A stretch of 64,000 nucleotides of DNA from Nakamurella flavida. GTDB lineage: Bacteria > Actinomycetota > Actinomycetes > Mycobacteriales > Nakamurellaceae. A program made the translations under genes and the position numbers. The stretch spans positions 620,001 to 684,000 of the forward strand of contig NZ_JAUSQV010000001.1 of NCBI RefSeq assembly GCF_030811475.1, read 5' to 3'. This document shows, piece by piece, positions 20,557-29,773 of this stretch (position 1 is its first letter; each line of letters opens with the position of its first letter). Below the pieces are notes generated by a model. That model was not told where the DNA came from and made no database searches. It saw only the letters and a list, made by a program, of their open reading frames with translations.

Positions 20557-23034
20557 GTGACGACACCTTCCCGCCCCCCGGGCCCGGTCGGAGCCCCTGC
20601 CGACCCCGCTCCGGCCGGCGCCGAGCCCGCTCTCGCCACCTCCCCGCACGGCCTGACCTCCGCGGAGGTGGCCCAGCGGGTCGCCCGCGGGGAGATCAAC
20701 GTCACCGACAACGCGTCGTCGCGATCGCTGTGGGCGATCGTGCGCACAAACGTTTTCACCCGGTTCAACGCCATCCTCGGCGCCCTGTTCGTGCTCATCC
20801 TGATCACCGGGTCGGTGGCCGACGGCCTGTTCGGCGTGGTGTTGATCGTCAACTCGCTGATCGGGATCGTCCAGGAGTACCTGGCCAAGCGGAAGCTCGA
20901 CCGGCTCGCCCTGCTCAACGCGCCGACCACCCGGGTGGTCCGCGACGGCGAGCTCGTCGAGATCCCCACCGCCCAGGTCGTCCTGGGTGACCTCATCGAG
21001 CTGCGCACCGGTGACCAGGTGCCGGCCGACGGCACCGTGGTGTCCTCCGCCGCGCTGGAGATCAACGAGTCGAACCTGACCGGTGAGTCGGACGCGATGC
21101 CCAAGGCCGTGGGTGACCCGGTGCTCTCCGGCACGGTGGTCGTCGCCGGGTCGGGCCGGTTCCCGGCCGCGGCGGTCGGCGCGCAGGCCTACGCGAACAA
21201 GATCGCCGCCGAGGCGAAGGTGTTCACCCGGACCCGGTCGGAGATCCAGTCCTCGGTCAACACGCTGCTCAAGTACATCACCTGGATCATCGTCGTCGCC
21301 CTGCCGCTGCAGCTGTGGTCGCAGTCCCGGGCCATCGGCGATCAGGGCTGGCGCGAGGTGATCATCCGCTCCACCGGCGGCCTGGTCGGGCTGGTCCCGG
21401 AGGGCCTGGTCCTGCTGACCTCCGTCGCGTTCCTGCTCGCCGCGGTGTCGCTGACCCGCCAGCAGGTGCTGGTGCAGGAACTCCCGGCGGTCGAGGGCCT
21501 GGCCCGGGTCGACGTGGTGTGCCTGGACAAGACGGGCACCCTCACCGTCGGCGACATCGTCTTCGAGGACCTGCTTCCGCTGGACGTGTACGAGAACGGT
21601 GACCTCAAGGACGCCCTCGGGGCGCTGGCCGACGACCCGAACGCCAACGGCACCCTGCAGGCCGTGGCCCACGCCCTGCCCGCCCCCGCCCACTGGGAAC
21701 GACGCGACTCGGTCGCGTTCAACTCCGCCCGCAAGTGGAGCGCGGCGGAGTTCGCCGGCCGGGAGACCTGGGTGATGGGCGCACCGGACGTGCTGCTCGC
21801 CGAGGACGACCCGATCCGGGAGCGGGTCGGCGAGCTCGCCACCACCGGACGCCGGGTGCTGCTGCTGTCCAACACCGACCAGCAGCTGTCCGGGACCGAG
21901 CTGCCCGGCGGCCTGGTGCACCGCGCGCTGGTCGTGCTCAGCGAGCAGGTCCGCCCCGACGCCAAGGACACGCTGAACTACTTCCGCGAGCAGGGCGTCA
22001 CCATCAAGATCATCTCCGGGGACAACCCGACCACCGTCGCGGCCATCGCCCGCCGGGTCGGACTGGACGTCACCGACGAGCAGGTCGTCGACGCCCGCAC
22101 GCTCGGCGAGGACCCGGAGGAGCTGCGCGAGATCGTCGAGCGCACCACCGTGTTCGGCCGGGTCTCTCCCGAGCAGAAGCGCTCGCTGGTCCGCGCGTTG
22201 CGGATGAACGGACACGTCGCCGCGATGACCGGGGACGGGGTGAACGACGCCCTGGCCCTCAAGGACGCCGACATCGGGGTGGCCATGGGCAACGGCGCGC
22301 AGGCGACCAAGGCCGTCGCCCAGCTGGTGCTGCTGGACGGAAAGTTCTCCCACCTGCCGGCCGTGCTGGCCGAGGGCCGCCGGGTCATCGGCAACGTGGA
22401 GCGGGTGGCCAACCTGTTCGTGGCCAAGAACGTGATGAGCCTGGTGGCGATCGTCTCCGCCGCCCTGTTCGCGCTGCCGTTCCCGTTCCTACCCCGCCAC
22501 CTGACCCTGGTGTCCGCGGTGACGATCGGCATCCCCGCGTTCTTCCTGGCCCTGGGACCGAACAAGCGCCGGTACGTCCCCGGGTTCCTGACCCGTGTGC
22601 TGCGGTTCGCCGTCCCCGCCGGGGTCGTCGCCGGGCTGGTCGTGCTCACCTCGTACCTGCTGGCCCGGGCCCACTACGGGGTGCCGGCGGAGCTCCGCCG
22701 GGCGGTCTGCGCGCTGCCCGTCGACGGGGTCACCCCGGAGAACCCGGCCTGCTGGCAGCCGAGCACGGCGGCCACCATCAGCCTGCTGTGCACCGCGTTC
22801 TGGATCCTGGTCGTGCTCGCCCGCCCGTTCCGCCCGTGGAAGGTGGCACTGGTCGGCACGATGGTCGGGGTGGCCGTGCTGGCCTTCGTCCTGCCGATCG
22901 GCCAGCGCTTCTTCGAGTTCAGCGCTCCCCTGCCGCTGCTCGGGCAGTCGCTGCTGGTGGGTGCGGGCGGCGCCCTGCTGGTCGAACTGGTCTACCGGCA
23001 GGCCCCCGGGATGCGACGGGCCGCCGGCAGCTGA
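20557..23034 (+). CDS. ctpE: Cation-transporting P-type ATPase, CtpE-like
   Basis: An 825-residue P-type ATPase. The actuator domain contains NLTGESDAM, TM4 has VGLVPEGLVLLTS, and the phosphorylation site is CLDKTGTLT with Asp324. A nucleotide-binding domain is followed by TGDGVNDALALKDADIGVAMG. Four further C-terminal hydrophobic segments give about ten in total. The PEGL motif in TM4 and overall pattern match mycobacterial CtpE, described as a calcium importer needed for cell-surface integrity. Calcium specificity here is inferred from similarity. GTG 20557 has GGGAAGG 8 nt upstream. It converges with the MFS gene with only 4 nt between the stops. Confidence 0.85.
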   Translation: MTTPSRPPGPVGAPADPAPAGAEPALATSPHGLTSAEVAQRVARGEINVTDNASSRSLWAIVRTNVFTRFNAILGALFVLILITGSVADGLFGVVLIVNSLIGIVQEYLAKRKLDRLALLNAPTTRVVRDGELVEIPTAQVVLGDLIELRTGDQVPADGTVVSSAALEINESNLTGESDAMPKAVGDPVLSGTVVVAGSGRFPAAAVGAQAYANKIAAEAKVFTRTRSEIQSSVNTLLKYITWIIVVALPLQLWSQSRAIGDQGWREVIIRSTGGLVGLVPEGLVLLTSVAFLLAAVSLTRQQVLVQELPAVEGLARVDVVCLDKTGTLTVGDIVFEDLLPLDVYENGDLKDALGALADDPNANGTLQAVAHALPAPAHWERRDSVAFNSARKWSAAEFAGRETWVMGAPDVLLAEDDPIRERVGELATTGRRVLLLSNTDQQLSGTELPGGLVHRALVVLSEQVRPDAKDTLNYFREQGVTIKIISGDNPTTVAAIARRVGLDVTDEQVVDARTLGEDPEELREIVERTTVFGRVSPEQKRSLVRALRMNGHVAAMTGDGVNDALALKDADIGVAMGNGAQATKAVAQLVLLDGKFSHLPAVLAEGRRVIGNVERVANLFVAKNVMSLVAIVSAALFALPFPFLPRHLTLVSAVTIGIPAFFLALGPNKRRYVPGFLTRVLRFAVPAGVVAGLVVLTSYLLARAHYGVPAELRRAVCALPVDGVTPENPACWQPSTAATISLLCTAFWILVVLARPFRPWKVALVGTMVGVAVLAFVLPIGQRFFEFSAPLPLLGQSLLVGAGGALLVELVYRQAPGMRRAAGS

Positions 23035-23038
23035 TCGG

Positions 23039-24621
23039 TCAGCGCCGGGCGTCGGCCGACAGGTCGACCGCCGTGGTCGGCTGCTCGGTGGGTCGCTGCT
23101 GGGTGGGTCGCTGCTCGCCGGACTGCTGCGTGCCGGACCGCCGCGTGCTGGACTGCTGCCCGGTGGGTTGTTCGACGACCTCGTCCTGCAGGGCCGAGCG
23201 CCCCCGGGGCAGCAGCAGGACGGTCGCCACCATCACGGCGGCCAGGATCGCCACGGCCAGGAAGACCTGGTGCGAGGCGCCGGCGACCAGAGCGGCCGGG
23301 GGTCGACCGCCCGCGTCGTCGCTCGCGCCCAGGGTGGCGTTGGCGATGGCACCGAAGGCGGCCACCCCGACGGCGCTGCCGATGGACCGGGCGAACACAT
23401 TCGTCCCGGTGACGACCCCGCGCTGCAACCAGCCCACGCTGGACTGCGCGGCGACCAGGGACGGGCTGGCGACCAGTCCGAGCCCGGCGCCGACCACGAA
23501 GCAGCCCAGCGCGATCTGCCAGAGCGACCCGTCCAGGGACAGGATGAGCAGGGTGCCGACCAGGGCGATGACGGCGCCGATGACGGCCGTCCACCCGAAA
23601 CCCACCCGCAGGTAGAGCCGGCCGGACAGGGCGGCGGCGATCGGCCACCCGATGGTCAGGGTGGCCAGAGCGAATCCGGCGGCCAGCGGTCCGGCGCCGA
23701 GCACGAACTGGCCGAACGTCGGGATGTACGTGGTCAAGCCGAGGACGACCGCCCCCACCACCAACGAGGTCAGCGTGCTGGCCACCAGGACGCGGCGGCG
23801 CAGGATCCACAGCGGCAGGATCGGGTCCTGCGCCCGTCGCTCCACCGCCACGAACACCGCCAGCAGGAGCACGCCCCCGACCGGCACACCGATACCCAGC
23901 GGCGAGGTCCAGGCCCAGGCCACCCCGCCCTCGAGCAGACCGAGCAGCACGGCCGAGCAGCCGGCCGTCAGCAGGACGGCCCCGGTGTAGTCGATGGTGC
24001 GGCGCTGCCGGGTGACGTTCTCGTGCAGGTGCCGCAGCAGCATCCAGCCGGCGATCAGGCAGAGCGGGATGTTGACGAAGAAGATCCACCGCCAGCTGAC
24101 GTACTCGGAGAACACACCGCCCAGCGCCGGCCCGACGACCGAGGAGATGCCCCACACGCTGGCCAGGTAGCCCTGCACCTTGGCCCGCTCGGCCACGGTG
24201 TAGATGTCCCCGACGATGGTGAGCCCCATCGGCTGCACCGCACCGGCGCCCAGCCCCTGGACGGCGCGGAACGCGATGAGGGCCGGCATGCTCCAGGCGA
24301 AGCCGCACAGGATCGACCCGATCAGGAACAGCCCGATGCCGACCATCATGACCGGCTTGCGGCCGAAGGTGTCCGCGAGCTTGCCGAAGATCGGTGTGGA
24401 GACCGCCTGGGCCAGCAGGTAGACCGAGAAGAGCCAGGGACCTGGGAGAACCCGCCCAGGTCCGCGACGACCGAGGGCACCGCGGTGGCCAGGATGGTCG
24501 CGTCCAGCGCGATGAGCGAGCTGGACAGCATCAACGAGATCAGCACCGGCCCGCGGTCGGAGCGGAAGCCCACACCGGCCGCCCCGGTCGAGCGGGACGC
24601 ACGGGATGTGGTGCCGACCAT
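23039..24621 (-). pseudogene. DHA2-family MFS drug transporter, interrupted by a 1-nt frameshift
   Basis: Two minus-strand frames together encode one EmrB/QacA-type 14-TM exporter. The N-terminal part (ATG 24621, GGAGAGG 7 nt upstream) encodes LISLMLSSSLIALDATILATAVPSV, which is TM1. It runs out of frame at the CCC run at 24437-24439. The next frame continues with WLFSVYLLAQAVSTPIFGKL, then MMVGIGLFLIG, a QGLGAGAVQPMG motif and about twelve more helices to 23039, ending in a Gln/Thr-rich tail. Adding one C to the run would restore a protein of about 527 residues with all family motifs. Both parts look intact otherwise, so this is either a recent mutation or a sequencing error in the homopolymer. 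Confidence 0.75.
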
Positions 24622-24707
24622 CTGAGGACCTCTCCGGACCGCGGCGGACGGCCGACGATTCTTCTCCTAGCTAACCACCTGACTCCCCCGTGTCTTCCCG
24701 GCCGAGC

Positions 24708-26882
24708 TCAGGAGGCCGTGTCCGGGACCAGACCGGTGTGCTCGGCGGCGAAGGACAACTGGTCGGCGTACTCCGCGGCACGGGCCCGGGCGGGTTTGCC
24801 CATGCCGTGGCCGGCCCGCGTGTCCACCCGCAGCAGCACCGGGCCCGGACCGGCCTGGCACCGCTGCAGCTCGGCCCCGAACTTCAGCGAGTGCGCGGGC
24901 ACCACGCGGTCGTCGTGGTCACCGGTGTTGATCAGGGTGGGCGGGTAGGCCGTGCCCGGGATCAGCCGGTGCAGCGGCGAATAGGCCAGCAGCGCCGGGA
25001 ACAGGGCCGGGTCGTCCGGGTCGCCGTACTCGCTCGTCCAGGCCCAGCCGATGGTGAACCGGTGGAAGCGCAGCATGTCCAGCACGCCCACGGTGGGCAG
25101 GGCCGCGGCGAAGAGCTCCGGCCGCTGGGTCATCGCCGCACCGACCAGCAGGCCGCCGTTGGACCGCCCGTGCACGGCCAGCTGCCCGGCGGTGGTCACC
25201 CCGGTGGCGATCAGGTGCTCGGCGCAGCCGATGACGTCGTCGAACACCCGCTGCTTGTGCACCCCCATGCCGGCCTCGTGCCAGGCGGCGCCGAACTCAC
25301 CGCCACCGCGGAGATTGGCCACGGCCAGCACACCGCCGGCCGCCACCCAGGACGCGAACAGGGCGGAGAACGACGGCAGGATCGGCACGTCGAAGCCGCC
25401 GTACCCGTAGAGCAGGGTCGGCCGCGGCCCGGCGGGCAGGTCGGCCCGGGCGAGCAGGGTCATCGGCACCGGGGTGCCGTCCGCCGAGGGCGCGGACACC
25501 CGCTCGGACCGGGTGGCCGGCAGCTCCGGCGCCCGCCGCCCGGCCGGGGCCGGCAGTTCACGCACCTGCCCCGTGGTGAGGTCCAGGCGATGCGCGGTGC
25601 CCTCCCGGGTGAAGGAGGTGACGCCGAGGAACACCTCGGTGCCGGCCGCGCGGGTGTTGACCGCGGTGACCGACACCGGGCCCTGGTCCCCGGGTAGCTC
25701 GAGCGCCGACCGCAAGGAACCTTCCCGGTCCCGGATCTCCAGGTGGTGGGCGGCATCTCGTGACCAGACGAGGACGAACGTGTCGGCAGCGGGATCGGCG
25801 TCGACCAGGACATCCGTCGCGTGCTGCGGGACGATCTCCCGCCAGGGCGCCTCCGGGGCGTCCGGGTCGACGGCGACGAGGCGTCCCCGGGGGGCGTCGC
25901 GTTCGGTGCGCAGGTACAGCACCGCCCCGTCCGGTCCGGTCTCGGCGTGCACCACGGTCTGGGCATCGGTGAGTTCGCCGACCACGGTCATCACCGGACC
26001 CAGTCCGCCGTCGGCGGAGATCCGGCGGACCTCGACCGTGCTGCGGGAGTCGGTGCCAGGGCTCGCGGTGAGGACCAGCAGGGTGCCGTCCGGACTGACC
26101 CACGGGTCGACCATCCAGTCGCGTTCCGCCGGGGTCCAGAGCACCTCGTCGTCGGCCGGGTCGGTGCCCAGGCGGTGCAGGACGAGCTCACCCGCCCCCA
26201 TCGCGTCGGTCAGCGCGTCGGCGTCGAGCGCGGTGTCGGTCTCGGGCGCGGTGTCGATCCCGGGCTCCGTGGCGGTGCGCGTCGAGCTGCCCGGCGCCGG
26301 GTAGCGCCAGTACAGGAACCCTGACGAGTCCGGCAGCCAGGTGGGCGCGACCCACTTCGTCCAGTCGAGGCGGTCGGGCAGGTCGGCACCGGTGGCGATG
26401 TCGCGCACGGCGACGGTGCGCCAGTCCGACCCGGCCTCGGACAGGCCGTAGGCGAGCAGGGCACCGTCCGGGCTGACCCGGGCCGCGGTCAGCGCCGTCG
26501 TTCCGTCCGCCGAGAAGGTGTTGGGGTCCAGCAGCACCCGGGGGGCGGTCAGCAGCTGGTCCAGGGAATCACCGACGAGCAGTTGGTCCTGGTCGAGCTC
26601 CCCGGGGTTGGCCAACCGGAAGTACCGCCCGCCGCGTTCCCACGGTGTGCCGGCATGGGCCGCGGTGAGCAGGTCGGTGGTCGAGGCCAGGAACGGTGCC
26701 CGAGCCTCGAGTCCGGCGAGATAGGGCTCGCTGACGGCGTTCTGGGCGGTGACGAACGCCCGGGTGCGGTCCGCGTCCGGGTCCTCCAGGTACCGGTAGG
26801 GATCGGGGACCGACGTTCCGTGCAGCACCTCGACGGTGTCGTCGCGGTCGGCGGTCGGATACGTCCACGCTGGTTCGGTCAT
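24708..26882 (-). CDS. Prolyl oligopeptidase (S9A family)
   Basis: A 724-residue cytoplasmic serine peptidase that cuts short peptides after proline. The N-terminal helical cap has the family motif DPYRYLED, followed by a seven-bladed propeller (about residues 70-440) and the alpha/beta-hydrolase domain. The nucleophile is Ser574 in GRSNGG, the Asp is in DHDDRVVP and the His in AGHG; GYGGF and NLRGGGEFG are also present. A repetitive Asp/Thr-rich insertion near residue 205 lies within the propeller. It is encoded beside an Lrp regulator and an M24 peptidase, which suggests a peptide and amino-acid scavenging group. Confidence 0.94.
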   Translation of the reverse strand: MTEPAWTYPTADRDDTVEVLHGTSVPDPYRYLEDPDADRTRAFVTAQNAVSEPYLAGLEARAPFLASTTDLLTAAHAGTPWERGGRYFRLANPGELDQDQLLVGDSLDQLLTAPRVLLDPNTFSADGTTALTAARVSPDGALLAYGLSEAGSDWRTVAVRDIATGADLPDRLDWTKWVAPTWLPDSSGFLYWRYPAPGSSTRTATEPGIDTAPETDTALDADALTDAMGAGELVLHRLGTDPADDEVLWTPAERDWMVDPWVSPDGTLLVLTASPGTDSRSTVEVRRISADGGLGPVMTVVGELTDAQTVVHAETGPDGAVLYLRTERDAPRGRLVAVDPDAPEAPWREIVPQHATDVLVDADPAADTFVLVWSRDAAHHLEIRDREGSLRSALELPGDQGPVSVTAVNTRAAGTEVFLGVTSFTREGTAHRLDLTTGQVRELPAPAGRRAPELPATRSERVSAPSADGTPVPMTLLARADLPAGPRPTLLYGYGGFDVPILPSFSALFASWVAAGGVLAVANLRGGGEFGAAWHEAGMGVHKQRVFDDVIGCAEHLIATGVTTAGQLAVHGRSNGGLLVGAAMTQRPELFAAALPTVGVLDMLRFHRFTIGWAWTSEYGDPDDPALFPALLAYSPLHRLIPGTAYPPTLINTGDHDDRVVPAHSLKFGAELQRCQAGPGPVLLRVDTRAGHGMGKPARARAAEYADQLSFAAEHTGLVPDTAS

Positions 26883-26943
26883 CCGCCGATCCCATCACAG
26901 GGGTCGGACAACGGTCGGCGGAGCGCCCCCACGGATCCCTTGG

Positions 26944-27429
26944 TCAGTCCGGCACGGGGGGAGCTGTTCCGGGCTGCGCCGCCACCGCGGCCAGCAGCGG
27001 CCGGTGCTCGAAGGGCGTGGACAGCACCACGGTGGTGCGGGTGGACACCGCGGCCACCGCCCGGATGCGGGCGAGCAACGCCTCCAGCGCCGACGGCGAG
27101 GCCACCCGGACCTTGATGATGTAACTCTCCACCCCCGCGACCGAGTGGCACGACTCGATCTCCTCGATGGTGGCCAGGGCCAACGGGTAGTCGTCGGGGG
27201 CGGCCGGGTCGATGGGGGTCAGCGAGACGAAGGCGGTGAGCGGCAGGCCGATCTGATCCCCGTCGATCAACGCCGCATAGCTGCGGATCACCCCGCGCTT
27301 CTCCAGGCGGCGCACCCGTTGGTGCACCGCGGAGACGCTCAGCCCCACCCGTTCGGCGAGATCGGTGAAGCTGCACCGACCGTCGGCGGCCAGCACGGCC
27401 GCGATGCGGGCGTCGATCTCCTCCAGCAC
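26944..27429 (-). CDS. Lrp/AsnC family transcriptional regulator
   Basis: A 161-residue regulator with an N-terminal winged helix-turn-helix (LAERVGLSVSAVHQRVRRLEKRGVIRSY, residues 23-50) and a C-terminal RAM/AsnC ligand-binding domain (ESCHSVAGVESYIIKVRV). Such proteins form octamers that sense amino acids. GTG 27429 has AGGAGC 5 nt upstream. It is flanked by two peptidase genes on the same strand and lies 64 nt after the M24 peptidase, so control of these peptidases or of itself is plausible but not shown. Confidence 0.92.
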   Translation of the reverse strand: MLEEIDARIAAVLAADGRCSFTDLAERVGLSVSAVHQRVRRLEKRGVIRSYAALIDGDQIGLPLTAFVSLTPIDPAAPDDYPLALATIEEIESCHSVAGVESYIIKVRVASPSALEALLARIRAVAAVSTRTTVVLSTPFEHRPLLAAVAAQPGTAPPVPD

Positions 27430-27493
27430 GGGTGGCTCCTGTTCTGCGCGGGACGTCGGATGCGGGTGGTGTGGGTGACTGCCGGGGCGGGGG

Positions 27494-28639
27494 TCAGCCG
27501 ACGGTGACGAGGGCGGTGGGTGCGTTGTTCATCAGCAGCGGGCCGTCGTCCCCGACGACCACGATGTCCTCGATGCGGACCCCGAACCGACCCGGCAGGT
27601 AGATGCCCGGTTCCACCGAGAACGCCATGCCCGCCTCGAGTGTCGTCTCGTTGCCCTCGACCATGTACGGATGCTCGTGGACCTCGAGCCCGATGCCGTG
27701 GCCGGTCCGGGTGATGAAGAACTCGCCGTACCCGGCGTCCACGATGACCTGCCGGGAGGCGCGGTCGATCTCCTGGGCCGGCACCCCGGGCCGGACGGCG
27801 GCCACCCCGGCGGCCTGCGCCCGGCGGACGATCTCGTACACGGCAGGGAAGTCCGGGTCGGCCGGCCCATCGCCGGCGACCAGGTAGGTGCGGGTGCAGT
27901 CGGAGAAGTAGCCGGACGGCATCGGACCACCGATGTCCACCACCACGGCGTCGCCCGGTTCGATCACCCGGTCGGAGGCCATGTGGTGCGGGCTGGCGCC
28001 GTTGGGGCCGGACCCGACGATGACGAAGTCGGGGCGGGCGTGACCCTGGGCCACGATGTCCGCGGCGATGTCCTGCGCGACCTCGTTCTCGCTGCGGCCG
28101 GCCCGCAGGAACTCCCCGACGCGGGCGTGGGTGCGGTCGATGGCCGCGCCCGCCGCGGCCAGGGCCTCGATCTCGGCCGCGGACTTGCGCATCCGGATCT
28201 GCCCGATCGCCTCCCCGGCGAGGGTGAGCTCGGAGCCCGGCACGGCGGCCCGGGTGTTCAGGGCGTGCACCGCGGGCATGTGGTAATCGACCGCCAGGAC
28301 CCGGGCGTCGGCGGGCAGCAGACCGGCCAGGGCGCGGTACGGGTCCTCGCCGTCCGTCCAGGTGGCGATGGTCAGGCCGAGCTGCTCGGCGGGGGTGCCG
28401 GCCCAACCCGGCCGTTCCAGGGTGGGGACGAGGAGGGCGGCCGCCCCGTCGGCCGGGACCACCAGGCAGGTCAACCGCTCGTGGGAGGACACCGAATGCC
28501 CGAGGAAGTACGCCAGGTCCGGTCCGGGCGAGATCAGCACCACGTCCGCCCCGGCCCTCCTGGCCTGCCCCGACAGCTGCCGGATCCGGTCGGCGTACAG
28601 CTCCGTCAGGTCGGCGGGGGCGGCTGCTGAGGTCGTCAT
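27494..28639 (-). CDS. M24 family metallopeptidase (Xaa-Pro aminopeptidase/dipeptidase type)
   Basis: A 381-residue two-domain peptidase. The creatinase-like N-terminal domain (residues 1-145) includes YFLGHSVSSHERLT. The C-terminal pita-bread fold carries all five metal ligands in VVVDIGG, FSDCTRT, TGHGIGLEVHE, SVEPGIY and RIEDIVVV. This composition fits cytoplasmic Xaa-Pro dipeptidase/aminopeptidase (PepQ-like), acting downstream of the prolyl oligopeptidase next door. ATG 28639 is preceded by TACTCT with a 7-nt spacer, so the transcript is probably leaderless. Divergent from the exonuclease gene. Confidence 0.92.
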   Translation of the reverse strand: MTTSAAAPADLTELYADRIRQLSGQARRAGADVVLISPGPDLAYFLGHSVSSHERLTCLVVPADGAAALLVPTLERPGWAGTPAEQLGLTIATWTDGEDPYRALAGLLPADARVLAVDYHMPAVHALNTRAAVPGSELTLAGEAIGQIRMRKSAAEIEALAAAGAAIDRTHARVGEFLRAGRSENEVAQDIAADIVAQGHARPDFVIVGSGPNGASPHHMASDRVIEPGDAVVVDIGGPMPSGYFSDCTRTYLVAGDGPADPDFPAVYEIVRRAQAAGVAAVRPGVPAQEIDRASRQVIVDAGYGEFFITRTGHGIGLEVHEHPYMVEGNETTLEAGMAFSVEPGIYLPGRFGVRIEDIVVVGDDGPLLMNNAPTALVTVG

Positions 28640-28646
28640 GACCGGG

Positions 28647-28652
28647 AGAGTA
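28647..28652 (-). promoter_or_regulatory. -10 element of a probable leaderless promoter (M24 peptidase)
   Basis: TACTCT on the minus strand, then 7 nt, then ATG. No ribosome site. Confidence 0.5.
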
Positions 28653-28733
28653 ACCGGCAGCCCCCGACATCCGGCCCGGTCCCACCCCACCCGGCACCCA
28701 CCCGCCACGCGGAGCCGTGTCGGGCCCGGCGGG

Positions 28734-28739
28734 TAGCGT
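28734..28739 (+). promoter_or_regulatory. -10 element of a probable leaderless promoter (exonuclease)
   Basis: TAGCGT, then 8 nt, then ATG 28748. The same hexamer plus CCGGG follows at 967-977, so the two promoters are near copies. Confidence 0.5.
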
Positions 28740-28747
28740 CCCGGGAC

Positions 28748-29737
28748 ATGCTGCAGCTGCTGGACCTGGCCGGCATCTACTTCCGGGCCTTCCACTCCTC
28801 CCCCGCGTCGGTCACCGCGCCCGATGGTCGGCCGGTCAACGCGGTCCGCGGGACGCTGGAGATCGTCCGCCGCGTCCTGCACGACGGGCAGCCGACGCGG
28901 GTCATCGCGTGCCTGGACCTGGACTGGCGGCCGCAGTGGCGGGTCGACCTGGTGCCCAGCTACAAGACGCACCGGGTCGCCGGGGCCACGCCGGCGAACA
29001 CGGGGAACGTGGCGCCGCTGGATCTCTCGGTGGGCGGTCTGCACCCCGAGCCGGACCGCATCGAGGAGGTGCCCGATCTGCTCGGGCCCCAGGTGCCCGT
29101 GCTGCTGGAGGTGCTGGCGGCCATCGGCATCACCATCGCCGGTGCACTGGAGTGCGAGGCCGACGACGTCATCGGCACTCTGGCCGCCACCGAGACCCGG
29201 GACGAGGTGGAGGTCGTCACCGGCGACCGGGACCTGTTCCAGGTGGCCCGGCCCGGTCCGCCCGAGGTCCGGGTGCGGTACATCGGCGCCGGGATGAGCA
29301 AGGTCGTCGTACACACCGCGCAGAGCGTCGCCGAGAAGTACGACATCCCGCCGGGGCACTACCCCGCCTTCGCCGCCCTGCGCGGAGACCCGTCCGACGG
29401 ACTCCCCGGGGTCCCGGGAGTCGGCGACAAGACCGCCGCGTCCCTGGTCCGGGCATACGGCGGGGTGCCGGAGATCCTCGCCGCGGTGGACGATCCGACG
29501 TCCGGGCTCGGCGCCGGGCCGCGGGCCAAGCTGGCCGCCGCCCGGGACTACCTGACCGTGGCGCCGCGGGTGGTCGCCGTCCGCACCGACGCCGCGATCA
29601 CCGTGGACCCGGCCGGTGACGGCACGCTCCCGACGGAGCCGGCGCATCCCCAGGCGTTGATCGACCTGGTCGAGCAGTGGGGCATCGGCAACCCGGTCAA
29701 GCGACTGCTGGACGAGATCGCCGCTCTGCAACGGTGA
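28748..29737 (+). CDS. 5'-3' exonuclease (stand-alone FEN domain)
   Basis: A 329-residue homologue of the N-terminal nuclease domain of DNA polymerase I. DLAGIYFRAFH at the N-terminus gives the first metal-binding Asp, and ECEADDVIGTLA and VTGDRDLFQ carry further acidic ligands. The helix-three-turn-helix DNA-binding region is GDPSDGLPGVPGVGDKTAASLV. It removes 5' flaps or RNA during replication and repair; actinobacteria commonly carry one stand-alone copy beside polA. No polymerase domain follows. The gene converges with the DUF4333 gene. Confidence 0.94.
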   Translation: MLQLLDLAGIYFRAFHSSPASVTAPDGRPVNAVRGTLEIVRRVLHDGQPTRVIACLDLDWRPQWRVDLVPSYKTHRVAGATPANTGNVAPLDLSVGGLHPEPDRIEEVPDLLGPQVPVLLEVLAAIGITIAGALECEADDVIGTLAATETRDEVEVVTGDRDLFQVARPGPPEVRVRYIGAGMSKVVVHTAQSVAEKYDIPPGHYPAFAALRGDPSDGLPGVPGVGDKTAASLVRAYGGVPEILAAVDDPTSGLGAGPRAKLAAARDYLTVAPRVVAVRTDAAITVDPAGDGTLPTEPAHPQALIDLVEQWGIGNPVKRLLDEIAALQR

Positions 29738-29742
29738 TCCGA

Positions 29743-29768
29743 GCGGCGGGGCCCCACCGGGCCGCCGC
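29743..29768. terminator. Hairpin between the exonuclease and DUF4333 genes
   Basis: GCGGC/GCCGC plus GGCCC/GGGCC arms (29743-29768) with a 2-nt bulge and CACC loop, located 5 nt after one stop and just before the other, suited to bidirectional termination. Confidence 0.4.
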
Positions 29769-29773
29769 GGGCG

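Noticed and set aside
20401-22353. Long minus-strand frame opposite the P-type ATPase
   Set aside because: It has the same His/Gly/Arg/Asp-rich composition as other antisense shadows, no start signal and no recognised domain.
24437-24450. Programmed ribosomal frameshift in the MFS gene
   Set aside because: The site is a short C run without a slippery heptamer or downstream pseudoknot, and the family is not known for recoding. Mutation or sequence error is more likely.
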